From Streptomyces sp. NRRL B-1347 (lineage in GTDB: Bacteria > Actinomycetota > Actinomycetes > Streptomycetales > Streptomycetaceae), in the NCBI RefSeq assembly GCF_000720325.1, contig NZ_JOJM01000003.1, positions 186,001 to 250,000 of the forward strand: 64,000 nt of DNA, given 5' to 3'. This document shows positions 28,179-36,572 of this stretch, one piece after another. The notes under the pieces are model-generated. The model worked only from the letters and a program-made list of their open reading frames with translations. It was not told where the DNA came from and did not search any database. Numbering within the stretch: the first letter of the stretch is position 1; each line of letters starts with the position of its first letter. The position numbers and the translations under genes were made by a program.

Positions 28179-29066
28179 TTGAACAACAAGGAGGCGCTGC
28201 AGCAATTGCTGCAGTTCAAGCGCAGCCAGATCAGCCCCACCGAGCTGGGCTCGCCGCGCCGCACCGGGCGCGGCCGGCGCCTGCACGGACTCTCGCAGGC
28301 CAGGGTGGCGCAGGAGCTGTTCGTCTCCGAGCGGACCTACGCGCTCCTGGAGCGCGGCGAGATGGCGCAGCCGTCGGCCGATTTCCTCGACAACGTGGCC
28401 ACGGTGCTGCGGATGGAAGAGCCCGAACGCACCGCGCTGTACGTCTACGCGCTCGGATATGAACCGCCCTTCCCGATGGACCCGATGGCGGGCACGCACG
28501 TCGGTCCCGCGTGGCTGACCGCCGTGAATCGGGTCAAGGGCCAGCCGTGTTACATCAACGACGTGGCCTGGAACGTACTGGCGTGCAACGACGATTTCAT
28601 CCGGATGTTCCCGCAGGTGCAGGGGACGACTCCGCAGCTGCCCGAGCGGAACCTGATGCGGTGGATGCTGTTGTGCGAGACCGCGCGGGAGTGCCACCTC
28701 GTCGACTGGGAGGAGAACTGGGCGATCAAGGTGACGGCCCAGCTGCGCACCGCGATCGCCGCGCACCCGCACAACAAGGACCTCCAGCAGATCGACGAGG
28801 AGGTCAACGACGACCCCGTCGCGGGCCCGATCTACCGTCGGCACGACGTGGCCTACGTCCACCCCGACGGGGACGCGCGCCCCATGCGGCACGCCGGAAT
28901 AGCCTCACTCGGCGTCGACCGGGAGGACGCCAGCCGCTGCTGCCCCCGGCACGAGCCGTCGGTGCTCGGCTCGGTGACGATGTGCACCGCCCAGCCGCTC
29001 AAGTCCCCCGGGTCCCGCTTCTTCTTCCTGGTCTTCGCCCCCGGCTCGCCGGGTGAGAATGCATGA
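28179..29066 (+). CDS. XRE regulator with MmyB-like domain
   Basis: The 295-residue protein has an N-terminal helix-turn-helix (about 30-75; LSQARVAQELFVSERTYALLERGE) and a large MmyB-type ligand domain (WNVLACNDDFIRMFPQVQG..., WAIKVTAQLRTAIAAHPHNKDLQQI, ending RFFFLVFAPGSPG). The TTG start (LNNKEALQQLLQFKRSQISP) has AAAGG seven bases upstream. Its stop overlaps the next start as ATGA, so the regulator and the MBL hydrolase are translationally coupled, and the hydrolase may process or sense the ligand. Confidence 0.8.
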   Translation: MNNKEALQQLLQFKRSQISPTELGSPRRTGRGRRLHGLSQARVAQELFVSERTYALLERGEMAQPSADFLDNVATVLRMEEPERTALYVYALGYEPPFPMDPMAGTHVGPAWLTAVNRVKGQPCYINDVAWNVLACNDDFIRMFPQVQGTTPQLPERNLMRWMLLCETARECHLVDWEENWAIKVTAQLRTAIAAHPHNKDLQQIDEEVNDDPVAGPIYRRHDVAYVHPDGDARPMRHAGIASLGVDREDASRCCPRHEPSVLGSVTMCTAQPLKSPGSRFFFLVFAPGSPGENA

Positions 29067-30058
29067 CCATGGAATCTGATCCGCGTCTCGTCCCCCTGGC
29101 CACCGGCGTCCACGTGTGGTCCCCCGACGCCGCAGGCGCCTGGGGTCTCGCCAACTGCGGCCTGCTCACGGCCGCCGGGGAAGCCGCCCTGGTGGACACG
29201 CCGTACACCCTGGACCGCACCGACGACTTCCTCGCCGCGGCGCGGGAGGCGGCCGGTCCCGGCACCGGGATCAGCACCGTGTTCACCACGCACGGCAACG
29301 GCGACCACGGCTGGGGCAACCAGCGGGTGACCGGCGCGGAGATCGTCTCCACCCGGCGCACCCTGGAGCACCAGTGCTTCGAGCCGTCGCCCGAGCAGTT
29401 GCGCTTCCTGGTGGAGGACACGGATCCGGGCGAGCCGCTCGGCTGGTACTTCCGGCGCCACTTCGGCCGGTTCGACTTCCGCGGCATCACCGTGCAGGAG
29501 CCGACGCGGACCTTCGAGGGCCGCCTCGACCTCCACATCGGTGACATGGCGGTGGAGCTGCACGACGTGGGCCCGGCGCACACCGTCGGCGACATGGTCG
29601 TGCACCTGCCGAAGGAGCGCGTCGTCTTCGCCGGTGACGTGGTGTTCGCGGGTGACCACGTGTGCCACTGGGCGGGTCCGCTGGAGCGGGTGGTGCTCGC
29701 CTGCGAGCGCGTGCTCGGCTGGAACCCCGACCTCGTCGTCCCGGGCCACGGTCCGGTGCTCGACCAGGACGGCCTGCGGGAGCACATCGCCTATCTGCGG
29801 GACCTGGCCGACCAGGCGCGCTCCCTGCACGCGCGCGGCCTCACGCCGACCGAGGCCGCGCGCCACCTCATCGCGGAGGACCGCTATCCGGATCTACATC
29901 TGCCCGAGCGCATGGTGATCACCCTGGCGTCGGAGTTCCGGCACCTGAACGCGGCCGACGGGGAGCCCGACATCCTGGCGCTGATGACCGACTGCTCGCG
30001 GATCGCCTGGCAGCGGGACAGCGGCGACCAGGCCCTGTCCCCCGCCTCGGTGGGCTGA
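29063..30058 (+). CDS. MBL-fold metallo-hydrolase
   Basis: The 331-residue protein has the metallo-beta-lactamase fold. The metal loop reads THGNGDHGWGNQ, so the classical HxHxDH is HxNxDH here. Further ligands are in VGPAHTVGDMVVHLP (His), VFAGDVVFAGDH (Asp) and VVPGHGPV (His). Family members hydrolyse thioesters, lactones or esters; the Asn for His change suggests a mononuclear or altered metal site. It is coupled to the upstream MmyB-type regulator. A hairpin terminator follows. Confidence 0.8.
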   Translation: MTMESDPRLVPLATGVHVWSPDAAGAWGLANCGLLTAAGEAALVDTPYTLDRTDDFLAAAREAAGPGTGISTVFTTHGNGDHGWGNQRVTGAEIVSTRRTLEHQCFEPSPEQLRFLVEDTDPGEPLGWYFRRHFGRFDFRGITVQEPTRTFEGRLDLHIGDMAVELHDVGPAHTVGDMVVHLPKERVVFAGDVVFAGDHVCHWAGPLERVVLACERVLGWNPDLVVPGHGPVLDQDGLREHIAYLRDLADQARSLHARGLTPTEAARHLIAEDRYPDLHLPERMVITLASEFRHLNAADGEPDILALMTDCSRIAWQRDSGDQALSPASVG

Positions 30059-30082
30059 CGCCGCACGGCGCGGACGTACCGC

Positions 30083-30127
30083 GGGAAGGCCTCTGGATTC
30101 CGGCTCCCGGAATTCGGGGGCCTTCCC
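30083..30127 (+). terminator. Terminator of the XRE-MBL operon
   Basis: GGGAAGGCC pairs with GGCCTTCCC, with an inner imperfect stem, and TTTC follows. It lies about 25 bp after the hydrolase stop. Confidence 0.75.
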
Positions 30128-30185
30128 TTTCGCCAAGTGAAACGTGCGGCCGTCCGACGGGGCCTTGGTGTTGCGCGGCGGCGCG

Positions 30186-30317
30186 ATGCGGGATGGGGTG
30201 CACCTGTCGGCACGCCGCTACAGGTTCCAGCGGACGCCGACCGGCACGCACCGGGCAACGGTTCTCCCCCACGCTCGGTGCGAGCAGGAGCGGAGGTGCA
30301 CCTTCGGCCCTGCGTGA
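30186..30317 (+). CDS. Possible small ORF (43 residues)
   Basis: A frame beginning MRDGVHLSARRY and ending RRCTFGPA stops exactly where a strong hairpin begins. It is basic, with two Cys, and has no ribosome binding site, so expression would need leaderless or coupled initiation. It is kept only because of the stop-hairpin coincidence. Confidence 0.25.
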   Translation: MRDGVHLSARRYRFQRTPTGTHRATVLPHARCEQERRCTFGPA

Positions 30318-30351
30318 GAATGCCGCCGCCGATCCCCCGGCGGCGGCATTC
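30318..30351. terminator. 14-bp-stem hairpin
   Basis: GAATGCCGCCGCCG and its perfect complement flank a 6-base loop. It closes whatever rightward transcript crosses 30130-30317. Confidence 0.65.
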
Positions 30352-30362
30352 GTGCGTACGTG

Positions 30363-30400
30363 CCCCGTCCCCTCCCGGTCGGAATCGGAAGGGGACGGGG
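30363..30400. terminator. 11-bp-stem hairpin, probably ending leftward transcripts
   Basis: CCCCGTCCCCT pairs with AGGGGACGGGG across 16 bases. It lies just downstream (leftward) of the stop of a possible small leftward ORF and of the NUDIX gene. Confidence 0.6.
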
Positions 30401-30404
30401 TCTG

Positions 30405-30578
30405 TCAGGCCGAGCGCTGGTTCACCGGCCCCTCGACGGGCCGCACCACTGACTGGACGAAGATGCCGCCCCGGCCCACGGGTCGCGGGACCGGGTACGG
30501 GGCGCGTGGTGTGCCGGCGTCGGTGCCGGGACAGGATCCGGTCGGCTCGGGCCTCTCCCTGGCACCGGGGTGGCGCAC
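30405..30578 (-). CDS. Possible small ORF downstream of NUDIX gene
   Basis: A leftward frame from GTG 30578 gives 57 residues ending GRGGIFVQSVV then RPVEGPVNQRSA; its stop is five bases before the hairpin. The same frame is open back to the NUDIX stop codon, so it could also be a former C-terminal extension. The ribosome site is weak and no homology is recognised. Confidence 0.25.
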   Translation of the reverse strand: MRHPGARERPEPTGSCPGTDAGTPRAPYPVPRPVGRGGIFVQSVVRPVEGPVNQRSA

Positions 30579-30623
30579 CCCGTACGGGCGTCGTTCAACC
30601 GGCTGCCGTGCAGCAGCGGTGGC

Positions 30624-31076
30624 TCACACCTCGACTTCGAGGCAGACCAGTCGCTTCTCCTTGCGGGCGGTCAGTGCGGCCTCCCACATCGGCTTGACGA
30701 ACGGCGAGACCATCGACGCGTCGATGCGCTCGGGCGAGGCGAAGCGGTAGCACACGTCCCCGTCGTCGCTCAGGGTGAGGGCTCGCCGCTGTTCGGCGTC
30801 CACCGCACCCGCGTCGAAGATGTAGCAAACGCGGGGCATGGGCCCACCGGAGTCGACCCAGGCGACCACGAGCAGGTCACCCACCGTCACGTCCAGGCCC
30901 AGCTCCGCGCGGATCTCACGAGCGCACGCGGCGCTCGGGTCCTCCCCTCCCTCGAGATGCCCCCCGGGCAGATTCCAGTACGCCGTGTACAACGGCTTCA
31001 CCATCAGCACATCACCGTGCTCATCGGCGATGATCGCCCCGGCCGATGCGGCCAGGGTCGTAGCAGTAGCATCCAT
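30624..31076 (-). CDS. NUDIX hydrolase
   Basis: The 150-residue protein has a Nudix box: GGHLEGGEDPSAACAREIRAELGL. The first Glu of the usual REUxEExGU is Ala here (REIRAELG), while the second, which binds metal, is kept. Nudix enzymes hydrolyse nucleoside-diphosphate-linked compounds; the substrate is unknown. ATG 31076 is favoured because AGGA lies eight bases before it; an ATG nine codons earlier has no ribosome site. Confidence 0.8.
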   Translation of the reverse strand: MDATATTLAASAGAIIADEHGDVLMVKPLYTAYWNLPGGHLEGGEDPSAACAREIRAELGLDVTVGDLLVVAWVDSGGPMPRVCYIFDAGAVDAEQRRALTLSDDGDVCYRFASPERIDASMVSPFVKPMWEAALTARKEKRLVCLEVEV

Positions 31077-31812
31077 GGCATCTTCCTGAATTAGCCCCGT
31101 CATGATCTGAGCACCGGCTCATCAGGAACGGGCAGCTCGGCGAGCGGAGTCCCCAACTCCACCCAGCGGGTACGCGCACGGACGTCGCACGCACCACCCG
31201 GCAGCGGTGTGGCTCTCCGGGCCAAGGCGCCCCCGCGCCCCGGAGGGAACCATAACCGCGGCCGTCTCCAAGACCACACTGCCAAGGAGCGCGCAGGTGG
31301 TACGCGGTACCGCCACCAGACCATCGCTCCTCCCCTGTACCACCGCGGTCCGGTTCGGGCCGCGGCGGCCCCTGGCATCACCTGATAGAACGCTCGTTCC
31401 ATTCGCAGGGGCCAACCAGTCCCCGGGTGGTTGACTCCGCGATGTCGGGTGGGCACCCGCACCCACCGCGGAGCGGCGTCGCCGCCGATCGGGGCATGAG
31501 CAGGACCGCCGGCCGCCTACCGGTCGCTCCCGCCCCCACGGGAGAAGCCCGACAACGGCCATACGGACGAATGGAACATCCGGGCAGGTTTCCTTCCCCG
31601 TCAGAGCCAACCTGCCCCCGGCTCTGGCGTAGACAGATCCTGATGCACTATCACAGGCGGTGTCAACGATTGAGAACGACGCATGTCATGGCGTCGGCGA
31701 CTGAGGCAAGTCACCACGGAGAGCCGCCCGACGGCCGCCGCCGCACGACAACGCGCGTAGCGCCCGCGGCCCACACGGCCCCGCCCGGGTCCGCGAGGCC
31801 CGTCACCGGGGC
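31077..31812. other. Long intergenic region between NUDIX and tandem-HTH regulator
   Basis: More than 700 bp without a supported gene. It contains the NUDIX promoter region, a GAACG-CT-CGTTC dyad (31388-31399), and an AT-richer stretch (31630-31690) holding a TTGACA-bearing motif that recurs on the other side of the regulator gene. A leftward frame from TTG 31610 (MALTGKETCPDVPFVRM...) could be expressed from it but is Arg/Pro-rich and not convincing. Confidence 0.4.
31659..31674 (-). promoter_or_regulatory. Leftward copy of the TTGACA-bearing motif
   Basis: CTCAATCGTTGACACC on the minus strand matches the motif at 32575-32590 at 14 of 16 positions. A CAGGAT lies 18 bases after TTGACA, near the Streptomyces -10 TAGGAT. 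It may be a promoter, an operator, or both. Confidence 0.45.
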
Positions 31813-32496
31813 CTACGCGGACCCTTCGCCCGCGCCGGGACCGTCGCCGGGCTTGCGCGCCTGGATCGCCCTGACCAGCTCGTCCAGGGCGGGCAGCAGG
31901 TCCCGCAGCGTGTCGATCTTGGCCCCGTCCGCCGTGCTGCGCAGGGCCACCGAGCGGGCGCCGAGCTCCTGGAGCACGGCGTGCGTCGCCAGCTTGGGCA
32001 GGTCCTCGTGCACCATGCGGTGTAAGTAGGCGACCAGCGCGGCGCCTTCGGTGCGGGAGCAGAAGCCCTCCGGTACCCGGAAGAACAGTTCGAGGCGGGC
32101 GGCGTGGTCGTGGTTCGCGCCCCGCTCGCCGTTCAGGAGGTTCGACACGTGCTGAGCGGAGATGCCGGTCGCGCGCGAGATCTCCCTGAGGCCGTACGGC
32201 TCCCTGCCCGCCGGCGTCTCCTTGAGCCGGGTCCGCTGCAGGAACCGCAGCCGCTGCTGGAAGAGCGCCTTCCGGAACGTCTCCCGCGCGTACTTCTCGC
32301 GCGGCTCCTCCTCGGGAGGTTCGCCGTTCAACAGGGCACGTACGCGGTCGGGTTCGATCCCCGTCGCGCGGGAGACGAGCGCGAGATCCAGCAGGCGGCC
32401 GCGGGTGGTCCCCAGGCGCGCGGCGTAGGCGTCGACGTCGTCGAGGAGACGGGCGATCACGTGTCCGGGCGCCGCTTGGCGGTCGGCTGCGTTCAC
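31813..32496 (-). CDS. Regulator with two helix-turn-helix units
   Basis: The 227-residue protein has two XRE-like helix-turn-helix segments. One reads RLLDLALVSRATGIEPDRVRALLNGE (about 30-55) and the other YGLREISRATGISAQHVSNLLNGERG (about 100-125). A C-terminal helical domain (LVAYLHRMVHEDLPKLATHAVLQELG) may dimerise. The GTG at 32496 is chosen for GGAG eight bases upstream; upstream codons are AT-rich and non-coding. It is divergent from the HExxH/MAB_1171c pair, as regulators of that pair usually are. Confidence 0.7.
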   Translation of the reverse strand: MNAADRQAAPGHVIARLLDDVDAYAARLGTTRGRLLDLALVSRATGIEPDRVRALLNGEPPEEEPREKYARETFRKALFQQRLRFLQRTRLKETPAGREPYGLREISRATGISAQHVSNLLNGERGANHDHAARLELFFRVPEGFCSRTEGAALVAYLHRMVHEDLPKLATHAVLQELGARSVALRSTADGAKIDTLRDLLPALDELVRAIQARKPGDGPGAGEGSA

Positions 32497-32893
32497 CTGA
32501 AGGTCTCCATGGGCCACGGAACTCGTTGGGCGCCCTGAGAGTATCCGCCCGAACCATCCCCGGCCAGCACCGTCTTCAATTGTTGACACCATAACCGGCC
32601 GTAAAGCGTTCGACTTTCGGTCAAAAGTGGCAGTCGAGCGGCAGTAACTGCCGTTTCGTGCTGTCTCCGTGTCCTGCCAGCCGTACAAAAGGACGCCCGG
32701 CGCGCGCCACCGCGCCGCGAATACCCACCACCGCACTTCCTACTCAACTCACCCCCACTCCTAAGGAAATCGACACACACGCGCTGTCGCCGCGCACGCC
32801 GACGACGCCGTGCGAAATCAGCCTGATAATGTCCCAGCGCAGGTCAGGGGCACACGTCTGTCACTGGGGCGGAACGGGGAGTGTGAAGGGCCT
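32497..32893. other. Divergent promoter region, AT-richer
   Basis: About 400 bp between the tandem-HTH regulator and the rightward genes. It holds the 32575-32590 motif and an ACTTT...AAAGT dyad (32613-32628). No gene is supported. Confidence 0.45.
32575..32590 (+). promoter_or_regulatory. Rightward copy of the TTGACA-bearing motif
   Basis: TTCAATTGTTGACACC contains a perfect -35 TTGACA. No clear -10 lies at 16-18 bases, which favours an operator of the tandem-HTH regulator over a simple promoter. A near copy lies beyond the regulator gene in the opposite direction. Confidence 0.45.
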
Positions 32894-33013
32894 ATGAGAA
32901 CCGCCAGCGCACGGGCGCCGCGTCCGTGTCTCGCGACGCGAGCGCGAAGAACCGCGCCGGGGCCCGGAGCCGGGCAGGTGCCGCCGCCCGCACGGCCGAT
33001 CCGGGAGTGCTGA
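32894..33013 (+). CDS. Possible small basic ORF upstream of HExxH gene
   Basis: A 39-codon frame (MRTASARAPRPC..., ending RPIREC) stops three bases before the next gene, with a short-spaced AAGGG before its ATG. It could couple translation of the next gene; it has no recognisable domain. Confidence 0.3.
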   Translation: MRTASARAPRPCLATRARRTAPGPGAGQVPPPARPIREC

Positions 33014-33016
33014 ACC

Positions 33017-33706
33017 GTGCTGTTCGCGGGCGCCCCCGCATCCTGGCGCCACACCGGCCGGGCCCGTGTCACCGACGCCCCGGCCCTCATCCTCGGCGCC
33101 GTGCGCAGGCGCCGCGCCTGGGTCCGCGCGCGGCGGCGAGCCGTCCGCATCATCCACGTCGACCTCGGACTGCGGCCCGGCCAGGGGCTCCAGGAGCTCC
33201 TGCAGGCCGTCGTCCGGCTGCGCCGCAGATCCCTCACCGTGCTGCGGGTGCCCCTGCCCCCGCACGTCAGCGGCTTCTGCGTGCGCGGCGACAGCGAGGA
33301 CACCATCGTCGTCACCTCCCACACCAGTGAGCGGCAGGGGCTGCACGTCCTGCTGCACGAGCTCTACCACCTGCTGTGCGGCAGGTCCCCCGCCCCCGGC
33401 CCGGAGGCCGTCGCGGCCGGCGGCCTGCTCGATCTCGGCACGCTGAGCGAGCAGATGCCCTCCCTGCCTCCCGACGTGGTCGAGGAGGTCCTCTTCCGGC
33501 CCGCCCGGCTGCGCGCCGGGACGCGCGGGCGCGCGGACTCCACGGCCCCCGCCGAGTGCGAGGAACACGAGGAACACGAAGAAGACGAAGAGTGGGCCGC
33601 CGAAGTGTTCGCCACCGTGGGCCTGTTAATGCTCTGCCTCGATCCGGCGGTCAGCTACACCGGCTCCCTGACCTCGTCCTTCGCCCATCGGCGCGCCGAC
33701 GTCTGA
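33017..33706 (+). CDS. ImmA/IrrE-like (ParH-like) putative zinc metallopeptidase
   Basis: The 229-residue protein contains HELYH, a HExxH zinc motif, in GLHVLLHELYHLLCG (about 112-126). It also has a preceding beta region, DSEDTIVVTSHTSERQ, and an acidic stretch near the end (CEEHEEHEEDEE). This fits the ImmA/IrrE-related proteins encoded with MAB_1171c membrane proteins in actinobacteria. The GTG start has GGGAG nine bases upstream. The stop overlaps the next start (TGATG). In ImmA-type systems the peptidase cleaves a paired regulator; whether that happens here is unknown. Confidence 0.7.
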   Translation: MLFAGAPASWRHTGRARVTDAPALILGAVRRRRAWVRARRRAVRIIHVDLGLRPGQGLQELLQAVVRLRRRSLTVLRVPLPPHVSGFCVRGDSEDTIVVTSHTSERQGLHVLLHELYHLLCGRSPAPGPEAVAAGGLLDLGTLSEQMPSLPPDVVEEVLFRPARLRAGTRGRADSTAPAECEEHEEHEEDEEWAAEVFATVGLLMLCLDPAVSYTGSLTSSFAHRRADV

Positions 33707-34935
33707 TGTGGCACGCCCTGCTGACCTCGGTCAGCCTCACCGTCGCCGCCGCCAGCCTGGCCCTCGGCACCGTCAAGGCGGTCGCGGCCCGGCGCGAGCC
33801 GGCCCTGGTCCTCAAGCTCACCGCGTCGTCCCTGTTCCACTCGGCGGCGCTCTTCCTGCTCGTCACGCCCGCCGTGTACCAGGCCGTCGGGGACCTCACC
33901 GGAGTTCCTCATCTGGCCGCCCTGCTCATCGACTTCGCGGCCCTGCTGCGCGTCGGCCACGCCCATCTCCTGGCCCATCTGTGGCATCCGCCGGACCGCG
34001 CGGGGCCTCCGCTGCGGCGCACGGTGGCGGCCTGGGTGCCGCTGTACGGGGGCACGCTCGTCGTCCTGGCCGCCCTGTTCGCCCTGACGGACTTCGACGG
34101 CCCCGCCCACCCCTTGCTCCTGGCCACCGACCACGCGCGGGTGCCGCAGGTCGTGGCGCTGCACGTGCTGTACTTCATCGCCCTGTCCGCGGCCGTGACC
34201 GCGACCGTGCTCAAGTGCCGTTCGCTCCTGGCCCTCGGCGCCCCCGGGCTCACACCCGAACTCGACCGGTCCGTACGGGGCTTCGCGGTGGCCGTGGCCC
34301 TGGACCTGGTGCACGCCGTCTGCCTCCTCGTGGCCATGGCGGGCGCCGCGCGCGGCCGCGGTCTGGACGCGCTCGCCGAGGGCGCGTGGCTGACCACCGC
34401 GGCCAGCGCGCTCGTCGCCCACCACAGCCTCGTGCGCCTCTCGGTGCACGCCCGCCGCCAGGAGCGCCGCGACCACTCCGCGCTGCGGCCGCTGTGGCAG
34501 ACCGTGGTGCGCGCCGACCCCCGGCTCGTACTCACGCCCGGCCTCGCGTGGGGCGCCTTGGACACGCGCATCGCCCTGTCCCGCAGGCTGGTCGAGATCC
34601 GCGACGGGGCCCGCGCCCTCAGGCCGTGGATGACCGCCGCGCCCGCCCACGCCGTGAGCCGGCTGGCCCGCCGGGGCGCGTACCCCGGCGTCGACGTCGT
34701 CGCGGCGCAGGCGGCCGCCACGATCCTGTACGCCGCCAGGCGGCGCGGCGCGGGACGGCCGCCCGCCCCCGCCGACTCCGACTTCGCCGGACTGCCGGGC
34801 GAGGACGTGCCCGCGGCCGGGGAACGCGCCCATCTCGTCCTGGTCGCCCGGCACCTCGACCATCCGGTCGTCCTGGAGGCCCTGGCGCTGCTGTGCCCGG
34901 ACGCCCGGGCGATGTGCGGCACCGGGCATCCGTAG
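33706..34935 (+). CDS. MAB_1171c family putative transporter
   Basis: The 409-residue protein has seven hydrophobic helices in its first 240 residues and a soluble C-terminal domain (about 250-400; TPGLAWGALDTRIALSRRLVEIRDGARALRPWM...). This is the plan of the MAB_1171c family (membrane part plus DUF6545-like tail). The start codon overlaps the stop of the HExxH gene, so the two are coupled. The family recurs beside HExxH proteins and XRE regulators in actinobacteria; its transport role is unproven. Confidence 0.75.
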   Translation: MWHALLTSVSLTVAAASLALGTVKAVAARREPALVLKLTASSLFHSAALFLLVTPAVYQAVGDLTGVPHLAALLIDFAALLRVGHAHLLAHLWHPPDRAGPPLRRTVAAWVPLYGGTLVVLAALFALTDFDGPAHPLLLATDHARVPQVVALHVLYFIALSAAVTATVLKCRSLLALGAPGLTPELDRSVRGFAVAVALDLVHAVCLLVAMAGAARGRGLDALAEGAWLTTAASALVAHHSLVRLSVHARRQERRDHSALRPLWQTVVRADPRLVLTPGLAWGALDTRIALSRRLVEIRDGARALRPWMTAAPAHAVSRLARRGAYPGVDVVAAQAAATILYAARRRGAGRPPAPADSDFAGLPGEDVPAAGERAHLVLVARHLDHPVVLEALALLCPDARAMCGTGHP

Positions 34936-34944
34936 GGCGCGGCG

Positions 34945-35538
34945 CTACGTCCGTTCGGTGACCGCCGCGTCGAGGAGCGGCCCGAGCTCGGCGACCGCCG
35001 ACGTCAGGGCCCGCGCGTCGCGTTCGGCACGGGCGATGAGCAGGGCGCCCTCCAGGGTGCTGATCATGAGGGTCGCGAGCGGCTCGGCGCGCCCCGCGGG
35101 CACGCCCATGTCCGTGAGCGCCCCGGCCACCGACCGGGTCCAGCGGCCGAACGCGGCCGCGGCGGCGGTCCGGGTGGACTCCGTGGAGCCCCCGCGGTCG
35201 ACCACGGCCGCGGCGACCGGGCAGCCGGTGGCGGCCGGGGCGGACTCCAGCTCGTCGGTCCACTGGCGGACCATCGCGGCGAACAGGCCGCTGGGCGAGG
35301 GCTCGGGGAGTCCGGCGACGAACCGCCCCACCCGCTTAGCCGCGTAGTCGCCGCTCCATGCCACGGCCTCGTTGACCAACTGCTCCTTGCCGCCGGGGAA
35401 GTAGTGCTGGAGCGAGCCCCGCGGCGCCTCCGCGCGCGCGACCACGTCCCGCATCCCGGCGGCGGCGACGCCACCGCCGCGCATCAGCTGCGCCGCGCTG
35501 AACACCATCCGCTCACGCGGTCCTCGCTCGGACCCCAT
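34945..35538 (-). CDS. TetR-family transcriptional regulator
   Basis: The 197-residue protein has the TetR helix-turn-helix (about 8-55; [44 protein letters not shown]) and a C-terminal helical ligand domain typical of the LmrA/YxaF-like subgroup ([12 protein letters not shown]). GGAGG lies six bases before the ATG. It faces the dehydrogenase gene across two palindromic operators, so repression of that gene and of itself is likely. Confidence 0.85.
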   Translation of the reverse strand: MGSERGPRERMVFSAAQLMRGGGVAAAGMRDVVARAEAPRGSLQHYFPGGKEQLVNEAVAWSGDYAAKRVGRFVAGLPEPSPSGLFAAMVRQWTDELESAPAATGCPVAAAVVDRGGSTESTRTAAAAAFGRWTRSVAGALTDMGVPAGRAEPLATLMISTLEGALLIARAERDARALTSAVAELGPLLDAAVTERT

Positions 35539-35590
35539 CGCCGTCCTCCACCTCACGCACCGTCTGCCGACCTCCCCCCGCGCGTACTAC

Positions 35591-35624
35591 TATGACAGCC
35601 GTCATACCTATGACAGCTGTCATA
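35591..35624. promoter_or_regulatory. Two tandem 16-bp palindromic TetR operators
   Basis: TATGACAGCCGTCATA (35591-35606) and TATGACAGCTGTCATA (35609-35624) are near-identical palindromes 18 bp apart, the second perfect. They lie between the divergent TetR and dehydrogenase genes, the classical layout for cooperative TetR dimers. Confidence 0.8.
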
Positions 35625-35660
35625 ACCGGGGCCGCGGGGCCGGAGTACGGGGGTGCGCGC

Positions 35661-36572
35661 GTGGACGTGGGATTCATCGGACTCGGCGTCATGGGGCAGC
35701 CCATGGCGCTCCGCCTCGCCGGCTCCGGCGCCGAGTTGATCGTGTGGAGCCGCACCGCGGCGAAGTGCGAGCCGCTGCGCGCCGCCGGGGCGCACGTCGC
35801 GGCGGACGCCGCCGAGGTCTTCCGGAAGGCGCCCGTCGTGATCCTGATGCTCGCGAACGGCGACGCGATCGACGCCACCCTCGGCCGGGGCACACCGGAC
35901 TTCGCCGCGCGCGTCGCCGACCGGACGGTCGTACACATGGGCACGACGTCGCCCGAGTACTCCCAGGGTCTGGAGGCCGACATCCAGGCGGCGGGCGGGC
36001 GGTATGTGGAAGCCCCGGTGTCCGGCTCCCGCGAGCCCGCCGAGGCCGGGCGCCTCGTGGCGATGCTCGCCGGGGAGCCGGCGGCCGTGGCGGAGGTGCG
36101 CCCGCTCCTTCAGCCCCTGTGCCACGAGGAGTTCACGTGCGGTCCCGTCCCGAACGCGCTGGTGACGAAGCTCGCGGTGAACCTCTTCCTGATCACCACG
36201 GTCACCGGGCTCGCCGAGTCCTTCCACTTCGCCGAGCGGCACGGTCTGGACGCCCGGCAGTTCCTGGAGGTCCTGGACGCCGGGCCGATGGCCAGCGGCG
36301 TCTCTCGGATGAAGGCGCCCAAGCTGCTGGCCCGCGACTTCGGCGTCCAGGCGGCGGCCCGGGACGTCCTGATGAACAACCAGCTCGTCGCGGCCGCCGC
36401 CCGCGCGGCCGGAGTGGCTTCGCCGCTCCTCGACGTCTGCCACGCGCTGTTCGCGGACACGGTGGCGCTCGGCCACGGGGAGGCCGACATGGTGGCCGTC
36501 CTGCGTGCCGTCGAGGCACGGACCGAGCAGGTCAGCGGAGCAGGCTCCCGATCAGCGCCACGCCCTCGCTGA
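35661..36572 (+). CDS. 3-hydroxyisobutyrate dehydrogenase-like NAD(P) enzyme
   Basis: The 303-residue protein starts [21 protein letters not shown], the Rossmann motif of beta-hydroxyacid dehydrogenases. It continues with the substrate motif [18 protein letters not shown] (about 112-130) and the catalytic Lys in [13 protein letters not shown] (about 170). The GTG 35661 is chosen because earlier in-frame ATGs lie inside the operators. It could reduce 3-hydroxyisobutyrate, tartronate semialdehyde or similar. Its 3' end overlaps the convergent MocR gene by 41 bases. Confidence 0.8.
   Translation: MDVGFIGLGVMGQPMALRLAGSGAELIVWSRTAAKCEPLRAAGAHVAADAAEVFRKAPVVILMLANGDAIDATLGRGTPDFAARVADRTVVHMGTTSPEYSQGLEADIQAAGGRYVEAPVSGSREPAEAGRLVAMLAGEPAAVAEVRPLLQPLCHEEFTCGPVPNALVTKLAVNLFLITTVTGLAESFHFAERHGLDARQFLEVLDAGPMASGVSRMKAPKLLARDFGVQAAARDVLMNNQLVAAAARAAGVASPLLDVCHALFADTVALGHGEADMVAVLRAVEARTEQVSGAGSRSAPRPR

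Noticed and set aside
31122..31610. 162-codon leftward frame (MALTGKETCPDVP...)
   Set aside because: The first residues look plausible, but most of the frame is Arg/Pro/Gly-rich, the start is TTG with a poor ribosome site, and no family is recognisable.
35592..35660. ATG 35592 as start of the dehydrogenase
   Set aside because: It lies inside the TetR operators and adds a repeat unlike the family N-terminus; the Rossmann motif begins at GTG 35661.
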